Positions 25,747 to 34,991 of a stretch of 44,143 nucleotides of DNA are shown one piece after another. The stretch covers positions 1 to 44,143 of the forward strand of contig NZ_JABEMG010000025.1 of the NCBI RefSeq assembly GCF_013004695.1, given 5' to 3'. The DNA is from Promicromonospora citrea (GTDB taxonomy: Bacteria; Actinomycetota; Actinomycetes; Actinomycetales; Cellulomonadaceae). The translations under genes and the position numbers were made by a program. Each line of letters opens with the position of its first letter. The stretch's first letter is position 1. Under the pieces are notes generated by a model. That model was given only the letters and a program-made list of their open reading frames with translations. It did not search any database and had not been told where the DNA came from.

Positions 25747-26199
25747 TCAGTCGTCGTCGCGGTCCCCGGGGGTGTCGTTCGGGGTGTTCGTGTCGTCGTC
25801 ACGGTCGTCGTCACCGTCGTCGCCCTGGTAGTTGGCGTCGTCCGGCGAGTCGGCCGACTGGGCGGAACCCGGCGTCTCGGTCGCCGACTCGTTCGGCGAG
25901 TCCGCCGACTCCGGCGACGGGTCGTAGTTGGCGTCGCCCGGCGAGTCGGCCGACTGCGCGGAACCCGCGGTGTCGCGCGCCGACTCGTTCGGCGAGTCCG
26001 CCGACTCCGGCGACGGGTCGGCGGTCGAGGCCGGCGTCGGCTCGCCCGACGCGGAGCCGCCGTCGAGGGCGACGGCCGCCGTGGCCTCGGTCCGGGGGGC
26101 GGGGTCGTTGAGCGCAGCGGCGGTGCTCGCACCGGCGACGCCCAGCACGGCAGCGGTTCCGACGACGACCCAGCGCTTCTTCATGGTCGAGGGGTTCAT
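25747..26199 (-). CDS. Small acidic secreted protein with a tandem 32-residue repeat
   Basis: A 150-residue protein. The N-terminus is a signal peptide (MKKRWVVVGTAAVLGVAGAS, cleaved near STAAA). The mature part has low complexity, is rich in Ser, Asp, Pro, Glu and Ala, and contains two copies of a 32-residue unit with SPESADSPNESA and SAQSADSP, then an Asp-rich tail (DDGDDDRDDD). No cysteine, enzyme motif or membrane anchor is seen. ATG 26199 has a good GGAGG site. It lies 120 bases downstream of a response-regulator gene on the same strand, so it may be a target, or a signal partner, of that two-component system. I do not recognise a family. Confidence 0.8.
   Translation of the reverse strand: MNPSTMKKRWVVVGTAAVLGVAGASTAAALNDPAPRTEATAAVALDGGSASGEPTPASTADPSPESADSPNESARDTAGSAQSADSPGDANYDPSPESADSPNESATETPGSAQSADSPDDANYQGDDGDDDRDDDTNTPNDTPGDRDDD
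25828..26019. repeat. Two tandem 96-bp repeats inside the secreted-protein gene
   Basis: Copy one is 25828-25923 and copy two 25924-26019. They are nearly identical at the DNA level over 96 bp (32 codons), differing at a handful of positions. This suggests a recent duplication and a site where copy number could vary by recombination. Confidence 0.88.
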
Positions 26200-26319
26200 G
26201 GCGTGACCTCCGATCTCTCGGCACCCCTGCCGGGTGCCTCCTGACATCGAGTCTGGGACCCCTGGATGAGGGGACGAGGAGACCTGGATGAGACGGCTCT
26301 CATCTCGGTCCCGGACCGC

Positions 26320-26985
26320 TCAGCCACGGAACCGGTAGCCGGCCCCGCGCACCGTCTCGATGCTGTCGGCGCCGAGCTTCCGGCGCAGGTAGCGCACGTA
26401 CACGTCCACGACGTTGGAGCCGGGGTCGAAGTCGTACCCCCACACGCGCGACAGGAGCTGCTCGCGGGACAGCACCTGGCCCGGATGCTGCAGGAACACC
26501 TCGGCGAGCGCGAACTCCCGCGCGGACAGCTCGACCTCCCGCCCCGCCGCGGTCGCCGTCCGGCTGCGCAGGTCGAGGCTGACGCCGCCGTGCTCGAGCC
26601 GGCCCGGTGCCGTGCCGTCGGCGGTGGCCCGGCGCAGGCGCAGGCGGATGCGCGCGAGCAGCTCGTCGAAGCCGAACGGCTTGGACATGTAGTCGTCGGC
26701 GCCGCCCTCGAGCCCCGCCACCCGGTCGGACAGCGAGTCGCGCGCCGTGAGGATCACGACGGGCAGCGTCGAGCCGACGTCGCGCAGGCGCTGGAGCACC
26801 GTGAAGCCGTCGAGCACGGGCAGGCCGATGTCGAGCACCATGAGGTCGTAACCGCCCGACATCGCGTGGGCGAGCGCCGTGGCGCCGTCGGACACGACGG
26901 TGGGCTGGAACCCGTGCGCGGTGAGGCCCTTGCGGACGAACTGCGCGATGCGCTCCTCGTCCTCCGCGATCAGGATCTGGTTCAC
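26320..26985 (-). CDS. OmpR/PhoB-family response regulator
   Basis: A 221-residue response regulator. The receiver domain (1-115) has the acidic pocket AEDEE, phospho-acceptor Asp52 in LMVLDIGLP, a Thr in ILTARD and Lys in YMSKPFGFDEL. The C-terminal winged-helix DNA-binding domain (about 125-221) shows LSAREFALAEVFLQHPGQVL, then VDVYVRYLRRKLG and TVRGAGYRF, typical of the OmpR group. The GTG start overlaps the stop of the histidine kinase by four bases (GTGA), so the pair is translationally coupled. It likely controls the secreted-protein gene downstream or other envelope genes; that is inference. Confidence 0.97.
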   Translation of the reverse strand: MNQILIAEDEERIAQFVRKGLTAHGFQPTVVSDGATALAHAMSGGYDLMVLDIGLPVLDGFTVLQRLRDVGSTLPVVILTARDSLSDRVAGLEGGADDYMSKPFGFDELLARIRLRLRRATADGTAPGRLEHGGVSLDLRSRTATAAGREVELSAREFALAEVFLQHPGQVLSREQLLSRVWGYDFDPGSNVVDVYVRYLRRKLGADSIETVRGAGYRFRG

Positions 26986-28427
26986 GCCACCTCCTCGTCC
27001 GGGCCGGACGGCGTCGCGCCGCGCGCGGGCCACGTCATCACGAACCGCGCGCCGCCGCCGTCGGGCCGCTCGACCGCCACGTCGCCGCCGTGGCCCTGGG
27101 CGATGGCGCGCACGATCGCGAGCCCGAGCCCCGAGCCGGGCACGCCGCCCGCACCGCTGCCGCGGGCGAACCGGTCGAAGACGCGCTCCGCCTCCTGCGG
27201 CGGCACGCCCGGCCCGGTATCGCGCACCCACAGCCGCGCGCGCCCGCCCGACACCTGCGTGCCGATGCCGACCTCGTCGTCCGGGCCGGTGAACTTTACC
27301 GCGTTGTCCGCGAGCTGCAGCACGGCCTGGGTGATCCGGTGGGCGTCGGCCGGGACCTCGACGTCGGCCCGCGCATCCACCACCCAGCGCCGCGCGCCCA
27401 GGGCGCGCGCCTTGTCGTGCACGTCGTCGGTGAGCCGGCCGAGGTCGACGGGCGCGAGCGTGACGAAGTCGGCGCGCTCGGCCTTGGCGAGCAGCACGAG
27501 CTCCTCGACGATCTGCCCCATCCGGGCCGTCTCGTCGAGCAGGAGGTCCCGCGTCTCGCGCACGTCCTGCGGGTCGTCCGGGTCGAGCACCTCGAGGTGC
27601 CCGCGCAGCACCGTCAGGGGGGTGCGCAGCTCGTGCCCGGCGTCGTCGAGGAACTGCCGCTGCGTCTCGATCGCGGTCGCGAGCCGGTCGAGCATCGTGT
27701 TGAAGGCGCCGGCCAGCTCCCCGAGGTCGTCCTGGGAGGCCACGGGGACGCGCTCGGAGAGGTCCGTCTCGGTCACGCGCGCGGCCGTCGCGCCGAGCTG
27801 GCGCAGCGGGCGCAGCAGGCGGCTGACCACGAGCCACGCGGACGCGCCCAGCAGCACGAGCGCCACCGAGCAGACGACCGTGTACGTGCGCATCACGGAG
27901 CGCTCGGTCGCGAGCGCCCGGTCCAGCGCGGACGCGAGCACGTAGGCGCCCACCTCCTGCCGGTCGGGCACGGTCACGGGGACGACGACGAACCACACCC
28001 GGCCGATCTCGGTCTCGATCTCGCGCTGCACGGTCCGCCCCGAGCGCGGCGTCAGGCCGTCGACCACCTCCTGGACCAGGGGGCTGTCGGCGACCACGCG
28101 CGACTGCGTCGGCGGGTTGGACTGCTGCAGCTCGCCGTCGAGGTAGCTGAGGAACATCTCGTCGGAGCCCGGCACGTTCTGCTCCATCGCGACGCTCATC
28201 AGCCGCCCCGCGCCCCGGAACTGCTCGCCGGTCTCGGGGTCGATGCCCGCGTCGGCCAGCCGCTGCAGCTCGCGGATCTCCTGGTCGAAGTCCTCGGAGA
28301 CGTCGTCCATGATCTGCTGCGTCTGGATGGCGTGCGTGAGCAGGCCCGTCGCCAGCAGTCCTACGGCGGTCACCGCGACGACCACCGCGACGACCCGGGC
28401 ACGCACCGAGGGCCGGCGCAGGCTCAT
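26982..28427 (-). CDS. Membrane sensor histidine kinase
   Basis: A 481-residue kinase. A membrane helix at about 10-32 (VVAVVVAVTAVGLLATGLL) and a second at about 185-205 (VVCSVALVLLGASAWLVV) flank an extracytoplasmic sensor of about 150 residues. A HAMP domain, the phospho-acceptor box FLDDAGHELRTPLTVLRGHL and the ATP-binding domain follow (N box LQLADNAVKF, G1 VRDTGPGVPP, G2 GSGLGLAIVRAIAQGHGG). It senses an envelope signal and phosphorylates the adjacent regulator. The ATG overlaps the stop of the upstream phosphotransferase gene by four bases (ATGA). The sensor domain has no recognisable ligand motif. Confidence 0.97.
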   Translation of the reverse strand: MSLRRPSVRARVVAVVVAVTAVGLLATGLLTHAIQTQQIMDDVSEDFDQEIRELQRLADAGIDPETGEQFRGAGRLMSVAMEQNVPGSDEMFLSYLDGELQQSNPPTQSRVVADSPLVQEVVDGLTPRSGRTVQREIETEIGRVWFVVVPVTVPDRQEVGAYVLASALDRALATERSVMRTYTVVCSVALVLLGASAWLVVSRLLRPLRQLGATAARVTETDLSERVPVASQDDLGELAGAFNTMLDRLATAIETQRQFLDDAGHELRTPLTVLRGHLEVLDPDDPQDVRETRDLLLDETARMGQIVEELVLLAKAERADFVTLAPVDLGRLTDDVHDKARALGARRWVVDARADVEVPADAHRITQAVLQLADNAVKFTGPDDEVGIGTQVSGGRARLWVRDTGPGVPPQEAERVFDRFARGSGAGGVPGSGLGLAIVRAIAQGHGGDVAVERPDGGGARFVMTWPARGATPSGPDEEVA

Positions 28428-29674
28428 GCGGTGCCCACGGCCGCCGCGAGCCGGGAGCCGTCGAGCCAGCCGGCGACGGCGTCGAGCCGGCGCGAGGTCG
28501 CGGTCTGCCAGTCGCGCTCCTGCACCCGGTGCGGGCCGGTGGCCAGGGACAGCAGCACCCCGGCGACGCGTGCGCACAGGTCAGCGCGGTCGGCTCCCCT
28601 GCCGTCGCCCGCGGCGACGAACGCCGTGGCGTAGTCGGCGGCGAGGCGACGCATCCGGGACGCCTGCTCGGCCTGTGCCGCGTCCTTCGGGCGCGTCAGG
28701 GACAGCACGTCGAGGTGCGCCACGAGGCACGCCAGGTCGTCGGCGCGGTGGCCGGGCCCGGCGGAGTCGACGTCGAGCAGGCCGGTGATCCGGCCGTCGG
28801 TGAGCATGATCTGCGACTCGTACAGGTCGCCGTGCGTGGGGTCGGTACCCGGCCCGCGCTCCGCGAGGCGCGCGCCGACGGCCCCGGCCAGGTCGGCCGC
28901 GCGGCCCGCCTCCGCCGGCAGCGCCGCGCCGATGACGCCCGCGTAGTGCTCGGCCGACTCGCTCCACGCCGGGCGGCGCGGCAGGTCCCGCACCTCGTCG
29001 GGCAGCCGGTCGAGCAGGTCGAGCACCTCGTCGGGGGACGGGATCCGCGCGCCGTCCCGCACGGCGGCCCGCATCTCGGTGCCGCGCAGCGGGGACAGCA
29101 CGAGGAGGCCCTCGTCCGACCAGCCGAGCGGCCGCGGCACGGGCAGGCCCGCGTCCGAGAGCAGCTCGTGCCTGCGGTGCAGGTCGGCGACCTTGCGCGG
29201 GCGCAGCACCTTGAGGAACACGCGCGCCGCGGCGGCCCGCGCCTCGATCACCGCCCGGCGGGTGGGCCGGTAGGCGCGCACGCCGAGCTCCGGGTGGGCG
29301 CGCGCCTGGTGCCCGACGCCGAGGCCCTCCAGCAGCTCCTCGACGCGGACGGGGTCGAACGCCGCGGGCAGCGCGGGCAGCGCCGGGTCGTCCGGGAAGC
29401 GCCACACCGCGACCGTCGCGTCGCCGTCGGTCAGCGTGACGACTCCGGGCTTCGTGCCGTCGCGGGACCGGCCGACGCTCGCGCCGAGGGTCTCGCACCG
29501 TGTCACGCCGTCCCAGCGCACCGTCGCGCGGTAGGCGACGGTCGTCGTCGAGCCCGGGCGGTGGTCGACCTGGCGCACGCGCCAGTCCACGAGCTCGCCG
29601 CCGGCGGTCGCGACGGCGGCGTCGAGCAGCTCCGCCGCGGACTCGCCGGTCAGGAGGTCGAGGTGCGTGGTCAC
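28424..29674 (-). CDS. Aminoglycoside-phosphotransferase-fold kinase of unknown substrate
   Basis: A 416-residue protein with the APH/choline-kinase fold in its C-terminal half. The catalytic motif reads THGDLYESQIML, where the usual HGDxxxxN has Gln in place of Asn, followed by the metal-binding DVDSAGPGHRADDLA, where DVDSAG replaces the usual DFE/DWE. The N-terminal about 150 residues (RPGSTTTVAYRATV and similar) resemble the cap region of maltokinase-like or related proteins. It phosphorylates a small molecule or is a non-catalytic relative. I chose GTG 29674, with GAGG upstream. It is first in a three-gene set with the histidine kinase and response regulator, coupled by 4-base overlaps. 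Confidence 0.8.
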   Translation of the reverse strand: MTTHLDLLTGESAAELLDAAVATAGGELVDWRVRQVDHRPGSTTTVAYRATVRWDGVTRCETLGASVGRSRDGTKPGVVTLTDGDATVAVWRFPDDPALPALPAAFDPVRVEELLEGLGVGHQARAHPELGVRAYRPTRRAVIEARAAAARVFLKVLRPRKVADLHRRHELLSDAGLPVPRPLGWSDEGLLVLSPLRGTEMRAAVRDGARIPSPDEVLDLLDRLPDEVRDLPRRPAWSESAEHYAGVIGAALPAEAGRAADLAGAVGARLAERGPGTDPTHGDLYESQIMLTDGRITGLLDVDSAGPGHRADDLACLVAHLDVLSLTRPKDAAQAEQASRMRRLAADYATAFVAAGDGRGADRADLCARVAGVLLSLATGPHRVQERDWQTATSRRLDAVAGWLDGSRLAAAVGTA

Positions 29675-29765
29675 CGCACCATCCTCGCAGCCCACGGCCC
29701 GCCGAGCCCGCTCATCCGCATGAGAATCCTCTCACCCTCGCCGCACCGGCGGGTACGGTGCGGCC

Positions 29766-30734
29766 ATGCCCGACACGACGCTGCCCGGAACCGACACCCC
29801 CTTCGACGACCTGCCGGCCGACCTGCTCGACGACCTGCGGACGCTCGTCGAGTGCGAGTCGCCGTCGTCGGACCCCGAGGCGCTGGCACGCTCCGCCGAC
29901 CTGGTGGCGGGGCTCGGCACCCGGCTGCTCGGCGCGGAGCCGGAGCGCCTGGGGATCCACCTCCGCTGGCGGCTGGGCGGGCCGACGCGCGTGCTGGTGC
30001 TGGCGCACCACGACACGGTGTGGCCGGTCGGCTCGCTGCGCACCCACCCCTTCGCCGTGACGGACGGCGTGCTGCGCGGCCCCGGCAGCTTCGACATGAA
30101 GACCGGCCTGGTCATGGCCCTGCACGCGCTCGCGTCGCTCGACGACCGCACGGGCGTCACGCTGCTGGTCACGGGCGACGAGGAGCTCGGCTCGCCGTCG
30201 TCGCGGGCGCTCATCGAGGACGAGGCGCGCGGCGCGCACGCGGCGCTCGTCCTGGAGGCCTCGGCGGACGGCGGCGCCCTCAAGCTCGAGCGCAAGGGCA
30301 CGTCGATCTACGAGGTGGTGCTCGCGGGCCGCGCCGCGCACGCGGGCCTGGAGCCCGAGAAGGGCGTCAACGCGTCGGTCGAGCTCGCGCACCAGGTGCT
30401 CGCGGTCGCCGCACTGGGCGACCCGGAGCTCGGCACCACCGTCGTGCCGACGGTCGCCGCGGCGGGGACGACCCGGAACACCGTGCCCGCCGCGGCGTCG
30501 TTCGCCGTCGACGTCCGCGCGCGGACCGTGGCGGAACAGGTGCGGGTCGACACGGCGCTGCGCGCGCTGACGCCCGTGCAGCCCGGCGCCGCGATCACGA
30601 TCGAGGGCGGCATCAACCGGCCGCCGCTGGAGCGCGCGCTGTCGGCGGACCTCTTCGCGCGCGCCCAGCGGCTCTCGGCCGAGGCGGGCCTGCCCCCGCT
30701 CACCGGCGTCGCCGCCGGCGGGTCGAGCGGCGCC
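29766..30734 (+). pseudogene. M20-family metallopeptidase, 3-prime truncated at the junction with pgi
   Basis: The first about 321 codons encode an M20 (carboxypeptidase G2-like) peptidase: metal-site HHDTVWP (81-87), GSFDMKTG (107-114), catalytic DEELGS (138-143), LEAS (163-166) and the dimerisation His in RAAHAGLEPEKGVNASVELA. Family similarity stops at GVAAGGSS, where relatives continue GxSDGN and, 40-60 residues later, a conserved His that completes the zinc site. Here, within about eight bases, the pgi stop codon begins on the other strand. The frame stays open for about 590 more codons antisense to pgi, but that tail is not M20 sequence. The gene is likely dead, or its product is a fusion without full zinc ligation. 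An assembly join is the alternative. Confidence 0.75.
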
Positions 30735-32450
30735 TCAGGCGCGCAGCTCGCGGTACCGCGTGATGAGCGCGGCGGTGGACGGGTCCTGCGCCGCCAGGGC
30801 GGCCTCGTCGCCGACGACCGCCGGCGCGATCTCCAGCGCGAGCTTCTTGCCGAGCTCGACGCCCCACTGGTCGAACGAGTCGATGCCCCACACGACGCCC
30901 TGCACGAACGTGATGTGCTCGTACAGCGCCACGAGCTGGCCGAGCACCGACGGCGTGAGCGCGGGCGCGAGGATCGAGGTCGTCGGCCGGTTGCCCGGGA
31001 ACGTCCGGGCGGAGACCAGCTCCTCGGCGACGCCCTCGGCACGCACCTCGTCCGGCGTCTTGCCGAACGCGAGCGCCTTGGTCTGGGCGAAGAAGTTCGC
31101 GAGGAACAGGCCGTGCACGTCGGCGCCCGCCGCGACGTCCTTGCCGTCGCCGACGGCGTCGGTGAGCGGGTAGGCGGGGTTGGCCACGGCGATGAAGTCG
31201 GCGGGGATGAGCCGCGTGCCCTGGTGGATGAGCTGGTAGAAGGCGTGCTGCCCGTTGGTGCCCGGCTCGCCCCAGAAGACCTCGCCGGTGTCGGTGGTGA
31301 CGGGGCTGCCGTCCCAGCGCACCGACTTGCCGTTCGACTCCATGGTGAGCTGCTGCAGGTAGGCGGGGAACCGGTGGAGCTGCTGCGCGTACGGCAGCAC
31401 GGCGTGCGTGTGCGCGTTCCGGAAGTTCGTGTACCAGACGTTGAGCAGGCCCATGAGCACGGGCACGTTCTGGTCGAGCGGCGTGGTGCGGAAGTGCTCG
31501 TCCATCGCGTGGAAGCCCGCCAGCAGGTCGGCGAAGGCGTCGGGGCCGATGGCGACGGCGAGCGAGGTGCCGATCGCGGAGTCGACGGAGTAGCGGCCAC
31601 CCACCCAGTCCCAGAACCCGAACGCGTTGGCGGGGTCGATCCCGAACGCCTCGACCTTGTCGAGCGCGGTCGAGACCGCGACGAAGTGCTTGGCCACAGC
31701 GTCGGAACGGCCCTCGTCGGAGTCCTCGATCGCGCCGGCGGCCACGAGCGAGCGCCACAGCCAGTCGCGGGCGAGGCGCGCGTTGGTGAGGGTCTCCAGC
31801 GTGCCGAACGTCTTGGAGGCGACGATGAACAGCGTCGTGGTGGGGTCGAGGTCGGCGGTCTTCTGCGCGACGTCGGTGGGGTCGATGTTCGAGACGAACC
31901 GGACCTCGAGGCCGTCCTGGACGAAGGGCTCGAGCGCCTCGTATGCCATGACGGGGCCGAGGTCGGAGCCGCCGATGCCGATGTTGACGACCGTGCGCAC
32001 GCGCTCGCCCGTGACACCGGTCCACTCGCCGGAGCGCACCTTCTCGGCGAACGCGTAGACCTTGGCGAGCTCGTCGGCGACGTCGCCGGTGACGTCCTGG
32101 CCGTCGACCGTCAGGGGCTGGTCGGACGGGCGGCGCAGCGCGGTGTGCAGCACCGCGCGGTCCTCCGTGACGTTGATGTGCTCGCCCGCGAACATCGCGT
32201 CGCGGCGCTCGGTCAGCCCGACCTCGTCGGCGAGCGCGAGCAGCGTGGCGAGCACCTCGTCCGTGACCAGGTTCTTCGACAGGTCGACGTGGAGGTCGGC
32301 GGCCTGGTGGGTGTAGCGGCCTGCCCGGTCGGGGTCGGCGGCGAACCAGCCGCGCAGGTCGGGGACGAGGTTCGCGGAGAGCTCGGTGAGCGAACCCCAG
32401 GCATGGGTGGTGGTGGCATCGACGGGCACACGTGCCTGCTCAGAGGTCAT
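30735..32450 (-). CDS. pgi: Glucose-6-phosphate isomerase
   Basis: A 571-residue PGI, close to the usual length. The sugar-phosphate-binding signatures are visible: [40 protein letters not shown] and the active-site segment [20 protein letters not shown], with Glu of GEPG and His of NGQH. The C-terminal signature is [14 protein letters not shown]. It interconverts glucose-6-phosphate and fructose-6-phosphate in glycolysis and gluconeogenesis. Its ATG overlaps the stop of cutC by four bases (ATGA), so the two are probably one operon. The 3-prime end abuts the truncated M20 gene. Confidence 0.98.
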   Translation of the reverse strand: MTSEQARVPVDATTTHAWGSLTELSANLVPDLRGWFAADPDRAGRYTHQAADLHVDLSKNLVTDEVLATLLALADEVGLTERRDAMFAGEHINVTEDRAVLHTALRRPSDQPLTVDGQDVTGDVADELAKVYAFAEKVRSGEWTGVTGERVRTVVNIGIGGSDLGPVMAYEALEPFVQDGLEVRFVSNIDPTDVAQKTADLDPTTTLFIVASKTFGTLETLTNARLARDWLWRSLVAAGAIEDSDEGRSDAVAKHFVAVSTALDKVEAFGIDPANAFGFWDWVGGRYSVDSAIGTSLAVAIGPDAFADLLAGFHAMDEHFRTTPLDQNVPVLMGLLNVWYTNFRNAHTHAVLPYAQQLHRFPAYLQQLTMESNGKSVRWDGSPVTTDTGEVFWGEPGTNGQHAFYQLIHQGTRLIPADFIAVANPAYPLTDAVGDGKDVAAGADVHGLFLANFFAQTKALAFGKTPDEVRAEGVAEELVSARTFPGNRPTTSILAPALTPSVLGQLVALYEHITFVQGVVWGIDSFDQWGVELGKKLALEIAPAVVGDEAALAAQDPSTAALITRYRELRA

Positions 32451-33235
32451 AGGTCAACGGTAGTGCGGAGGGCCGCCGCCGCAGCCTCGGCCAGTGTCTG
32501 ATCCGTCACCTCGTACCCGGCGTCGCCCCCGCCGCCGGGGCCGCCGGTGTCGGCGACGGTCCGCCTGGCCGACAGGTGCACCGCGTCGACGCCCACGGCG
32601 ACCAGCGCGGGGACGTCCGCCGCGGTGACGCCACCGCCCGCCATGACCTCGATGCCGACGTCGGCACTGCGCTCGACGAGCGCGGCCAGCCGGTCCAGCC
32701 CGTCGGCCGCGCGGGCGGCTCCCCCGGACGTGAGGACGCGGGCGACGCCCGCTTCGGCGAGCACGTCGAGGGCGGCCGCCGGGTCGGCCGCCACGTCGAG
32801 CGCGCGGTGGTACGTGACCTCCGCGCCCTCGGCGGCCTCGACCAGCGCGCGCAGCGCGGCGAGGTCCACGGCGCCCGACGGTGTCAGCGCGCCGACCACG
32901 ACCCCGTCGGCCCCCGCCTCGACGGCGAGCGTGACGTCGCGGGCCATGAGGTCCGTCTCGGCGGGCGTGTAGACGAACCCGCCGGGCCGGGGGCGCACGA
33001 GCACGTGCACCTCGAGCAGCGGCGCGCTGTCCGACGCCGGGACCACCGAGGCCGCCGCGACCACCGCCTCGACGAGGCCGGTGCTGGGCGTGATGCCGCC
33101 GGTGGCGCCGAGCGCGGAGCAGAGCTCGACGCGCCGGGCGCCGACGCCGGCCGCGACCACCGCCCCTGCCGGGTCCTGGACGGCGAGCTCGAGCACGGCA
33201 CGCGGAAGCACGGGGAGGGGCGCTGAGGGGGGCAC
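32447..33235 (-). CDS. cutC: CutC-family protein
   Basis: A 262-residue CutC homologue with a TIM-barrel fold. Marks are [92 protein letters not shown] and [14 protein letters not shown]. CutC was named for copper homeostasis in E. coli, but its biochemical function is uncertain. The start is a GTG at 33235; no ATG gives the conserved N-terminus. It lies upstream of pgi, overlapping it by four bases, and is divergent from prsW. Confidence 0.94.
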   Translation of the reverse strand: MPPSAPLPVLPRAVLELAVQDPAGAVVAAGVGARRVELCSALGATGGITPSTGLVEAVVAAASVVPASDSAPLLEVHVLVRPRPGGFVYTPAETDLMARDVTLAVEAGADGVVVGALTPSGAVDLAALRALVEAAEGAEVTYHRALDVAADPAAALDVLAEAGVARVLTSGGAARAADGLDRLAALVERSADVGIEVMAGGGVTAADVPALVAVGVDAVHLSARRTVADTGGPGGGGDAGYEVTDQTLAEAAAAALRTTVDL

Positions 33236-33296
33236 GGCGCCAGCGTAGCGGCGTTCGCCCGCCGTCCGGTGGCCCGAGTCGGTAGGGTCCCGTGGC

Positions 33297-34478
33297 ATGG
33301 CCATCGATCCCAGTGCGATCCTCCAGGGGCGCGCGCCCGGGCGTGCCCCGGTCGGCGTGATCGTCGGGATCGTCTTCGCCTCGCTCTGCCTGCTCGTCGT
33401 GCTCGCGTTCGACGCGATCACCGGCGGCGGGTCGTTCGTCGTCGGGCTGCTGCTGGCGCTGCTGCCCGTGGCGGTCTGGCTGCCGCTCGTGCTGGCTCTC
33501 GACCGGCTCGAGCCCGAGCCGCCGAACGCCCTGGTGTTCGCGTTCCTGTGGGGCGCGGGCGTCGCGGCGCTGTTCGCGAGCATCCTCAACACGCTCGGCC
33601 TGTCGCTGCTCACCGAGACCGAGCTGACCGGCGAGGAGGAGGGCTGGTACCTCGTCGCGACGTTCGGCGCCCCGGTGGTCGAGGAGCTGCTCAAGGGCCT
33701 CGTGCTGTTCGGCATGCTGTGGTGGCGGCGCCAGGAGCTCAACGGCCCGACCGACGGCGTCATCTACGCCGCGATGGTCGGCCTCGGCTTCGCCGCGACG
33801 GAGAACATCCAGTACTTCATCGACGCCGTCGAGGTGGACCAGCTCGGGTACGTGTTCGTGCTGCGCGCGATCGTCTCACCGCTGCTGCACCCGCTGTGCA
33901 CGGCGATGACCGGCATCGGCGTCGCGGTCGCGGCCCTCGCCGGCCCCGGGCGCCTGCGCCGCCGTGCGCCGCTGTACGGCCTCGCCGGCGCGATCGTGCT
34001 CCACAGCCTGTGGAACGGCTCGACGAAGTTCGGCGTGCTCGGCCTGGCGGGCGCCTACCTCGTCGGGTTCGCGGTCCTGGTCGCGCTCATCGTGATCCTG
34101 GCGCGGGACCGGCGCCGGATCGTGCAGCTCATCGGGCACTACCTGCCGATGTACGCGCCGGTCGGGATCGTCACGGCGGACGACCTCCGGATGCTGTCGA
34201 GCCTGCCGGGCCGCCGCGCCGCCCGCGCCTGGGCACGGGCGGCGGGCGGGCGGCCGGCCGAGCGCGCGATGACCGACTACCAGCAGGCCGCGACCGAGCT
34301 CGCGCTGCTGCACCAGCGCGCGGGCGCGCAGCGCGACCTCGACCCGCACGGCCTGGAGCAGCAGCGGCAGTACCTCGTGTGGCTCATGCAGCAGGCGCGC
34401 GCCACGTTCCTGGCCCGGCAGCCGCACCCGCCGCAGTCGCCGTGGGGTGCCACCGGGTTCGGGCCGCCGTCGCGCTAG
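33297..34478 (+). CDS. PrsW-family intramembrane metalloprotease
   Basis: A 393-residue membrane protein. About eight hydrophobic segments are visible, such as VIVGIVFASLCLLVVLAF and VVGLLLALLPVAVWLPLVLA. The PrsW motifs are in order: FGAPVVEELLKGLVLFG (EExxK), GFAATENIQYF, SPLLHPLCTAMTGIGV and VLHSLWNGSTKFG, which supply the metal-binding residues. PrsW of Bacillus cleaves the anti-sigma factor RsiW, and actinobacterial homologues are broadly distributed with unknown targets. The soluble C-terminal tail of about 100 residues is Arg/Gln-rich. Its TAG stop is shared with the convergent gene in a CTAG tetramer. Confidence 0.94.
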   Translation: MAIDPSAILQGRAPGRAPVGVIVGIVFASLCLLVVLAFDAITGGGSFVVGLLLALLPVAVWLPLVLALDRLEPEPPNALVFAFLWGAGVAALFASILNTLGLSLLTETELTGEEEGWYLVATFGAPVVEELLKGLVLFGMLWWRRQELNGPTDGVIYAAMVGLGFAATENIQYFIDAVEVDQLGYVFVLRAIVSPLLHPLCTAMTGIGVAVAALAGPGRLRRRAPLYGLAGAIVLHSLWNGSTKFGVLGLAGAYLVGFAVLVALIVILARDRRRIVQLIGHYLPMYAPVGIVTADDLRMLSSLPGRRAARAWARAAGGRPAERAMTDYQQAATELALLHQRAGAQRDLDPHGLEQQRQYLVWLMQQARATFLARQPHPPQSPWGATGFGPPSR

Positions 34479-34867
34479 GCGGCGCGCCGCAGGCCGAGCG
34501 CCACGATCACCGCGACGACCAGGTGCAGCGCGACCAGCAGCGCCACGGCGCCCGCCGTCGTGCCGGTTGCCGCCCCGAGCAGCGAGCCGAGGAAGACGAG
34601 GCCGCACAGCACGAGCCAGACGGTCTCCCCTCCGCCCCGCACGACGCGCCCGAGCAGGACCCGCACACCCCACCCGACGAAGCCCGCGGCCAGGGTGATG
34701 ATCAGGACGGCGGGCACGGAGACGGCCTGCAGGCGCGACCCGATGCGCGCCTCCGGGTCGACACCGACCGCCACGCCGATCAGGTAGACCGCGACCGCTG
34801 CGACCGCGGCGACGAGCGGAACCGTCCACGGGGGTGCCTGCCTGCGGACGACTGTGCTCTCAGCCAT
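34475..34867 (-). CDS. Small four-helix membrane protein (DUF6069-like)
   Basis: A 130-residue protein with four predicted membrane helices: VPLVAAVAAVAVYLIGVAVG, VPAVLIITLAAGFVGWGV, VWLVLCGLVFLGSLLGAA and VALLVALHLVVAVIVALGL. The pattern matches the actinobacterial DUF6069 type of small membrane proteins; function is unknown. The ATG at 34867 has a strong AAGGAGGGG site. It converges on prsW, and the two genes end in the same CTAG. Confidence 0.8.
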   Translation of the reverse strand: MAESTVVRRQAPPWTVPLVAAVAAVAVYLIGVAVGVDPEARIGSRLQAVSVPAVLIITLAAGFVGWGVRVLLGRVVRGGGETVWLVLCGLVFLGSLLGAATGTTAGAVALLVALHLVVAVIVALGLRRAA

Positions 34868-34917
34868 GTCGTTCCCCTCCTTCTCGGCACGTCCCTCGCG
34901 CCTGGGAGGATCCTGGC

Positions 34918-34934
34918 CGCGCACCGGGTGCGCG
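34918..34934 (-). terminator. Short hairpin after the thiamine transporter operon
   Basis: CGCGCAC / GTGCGCG around a CGG loop (7-bp stem) lies 57 bases beyond the thiQ stop. It is modest in strength and has no T-run. Confidence 0.35.
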
Positions 34935-34991
34935 TCGTCGGCCTGGGGTACCGGTCCGGATCGTCCTGTGGTCCACCTCCCGGCGACGGCG

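Noticed and set aside
25828-26019. Possible CRISPR array or minisatellite
   Set aside because: There are only two copies with no spacers, and both lie in frame within a coding region.
30741-32501. The extension of the M20 frame through the pgi region as a possible giant fusion protein
   Set aside because: It is antisense to a full-length, normal pgi and shows no motif, so it is treated as a chance open frame after a truncated gene.
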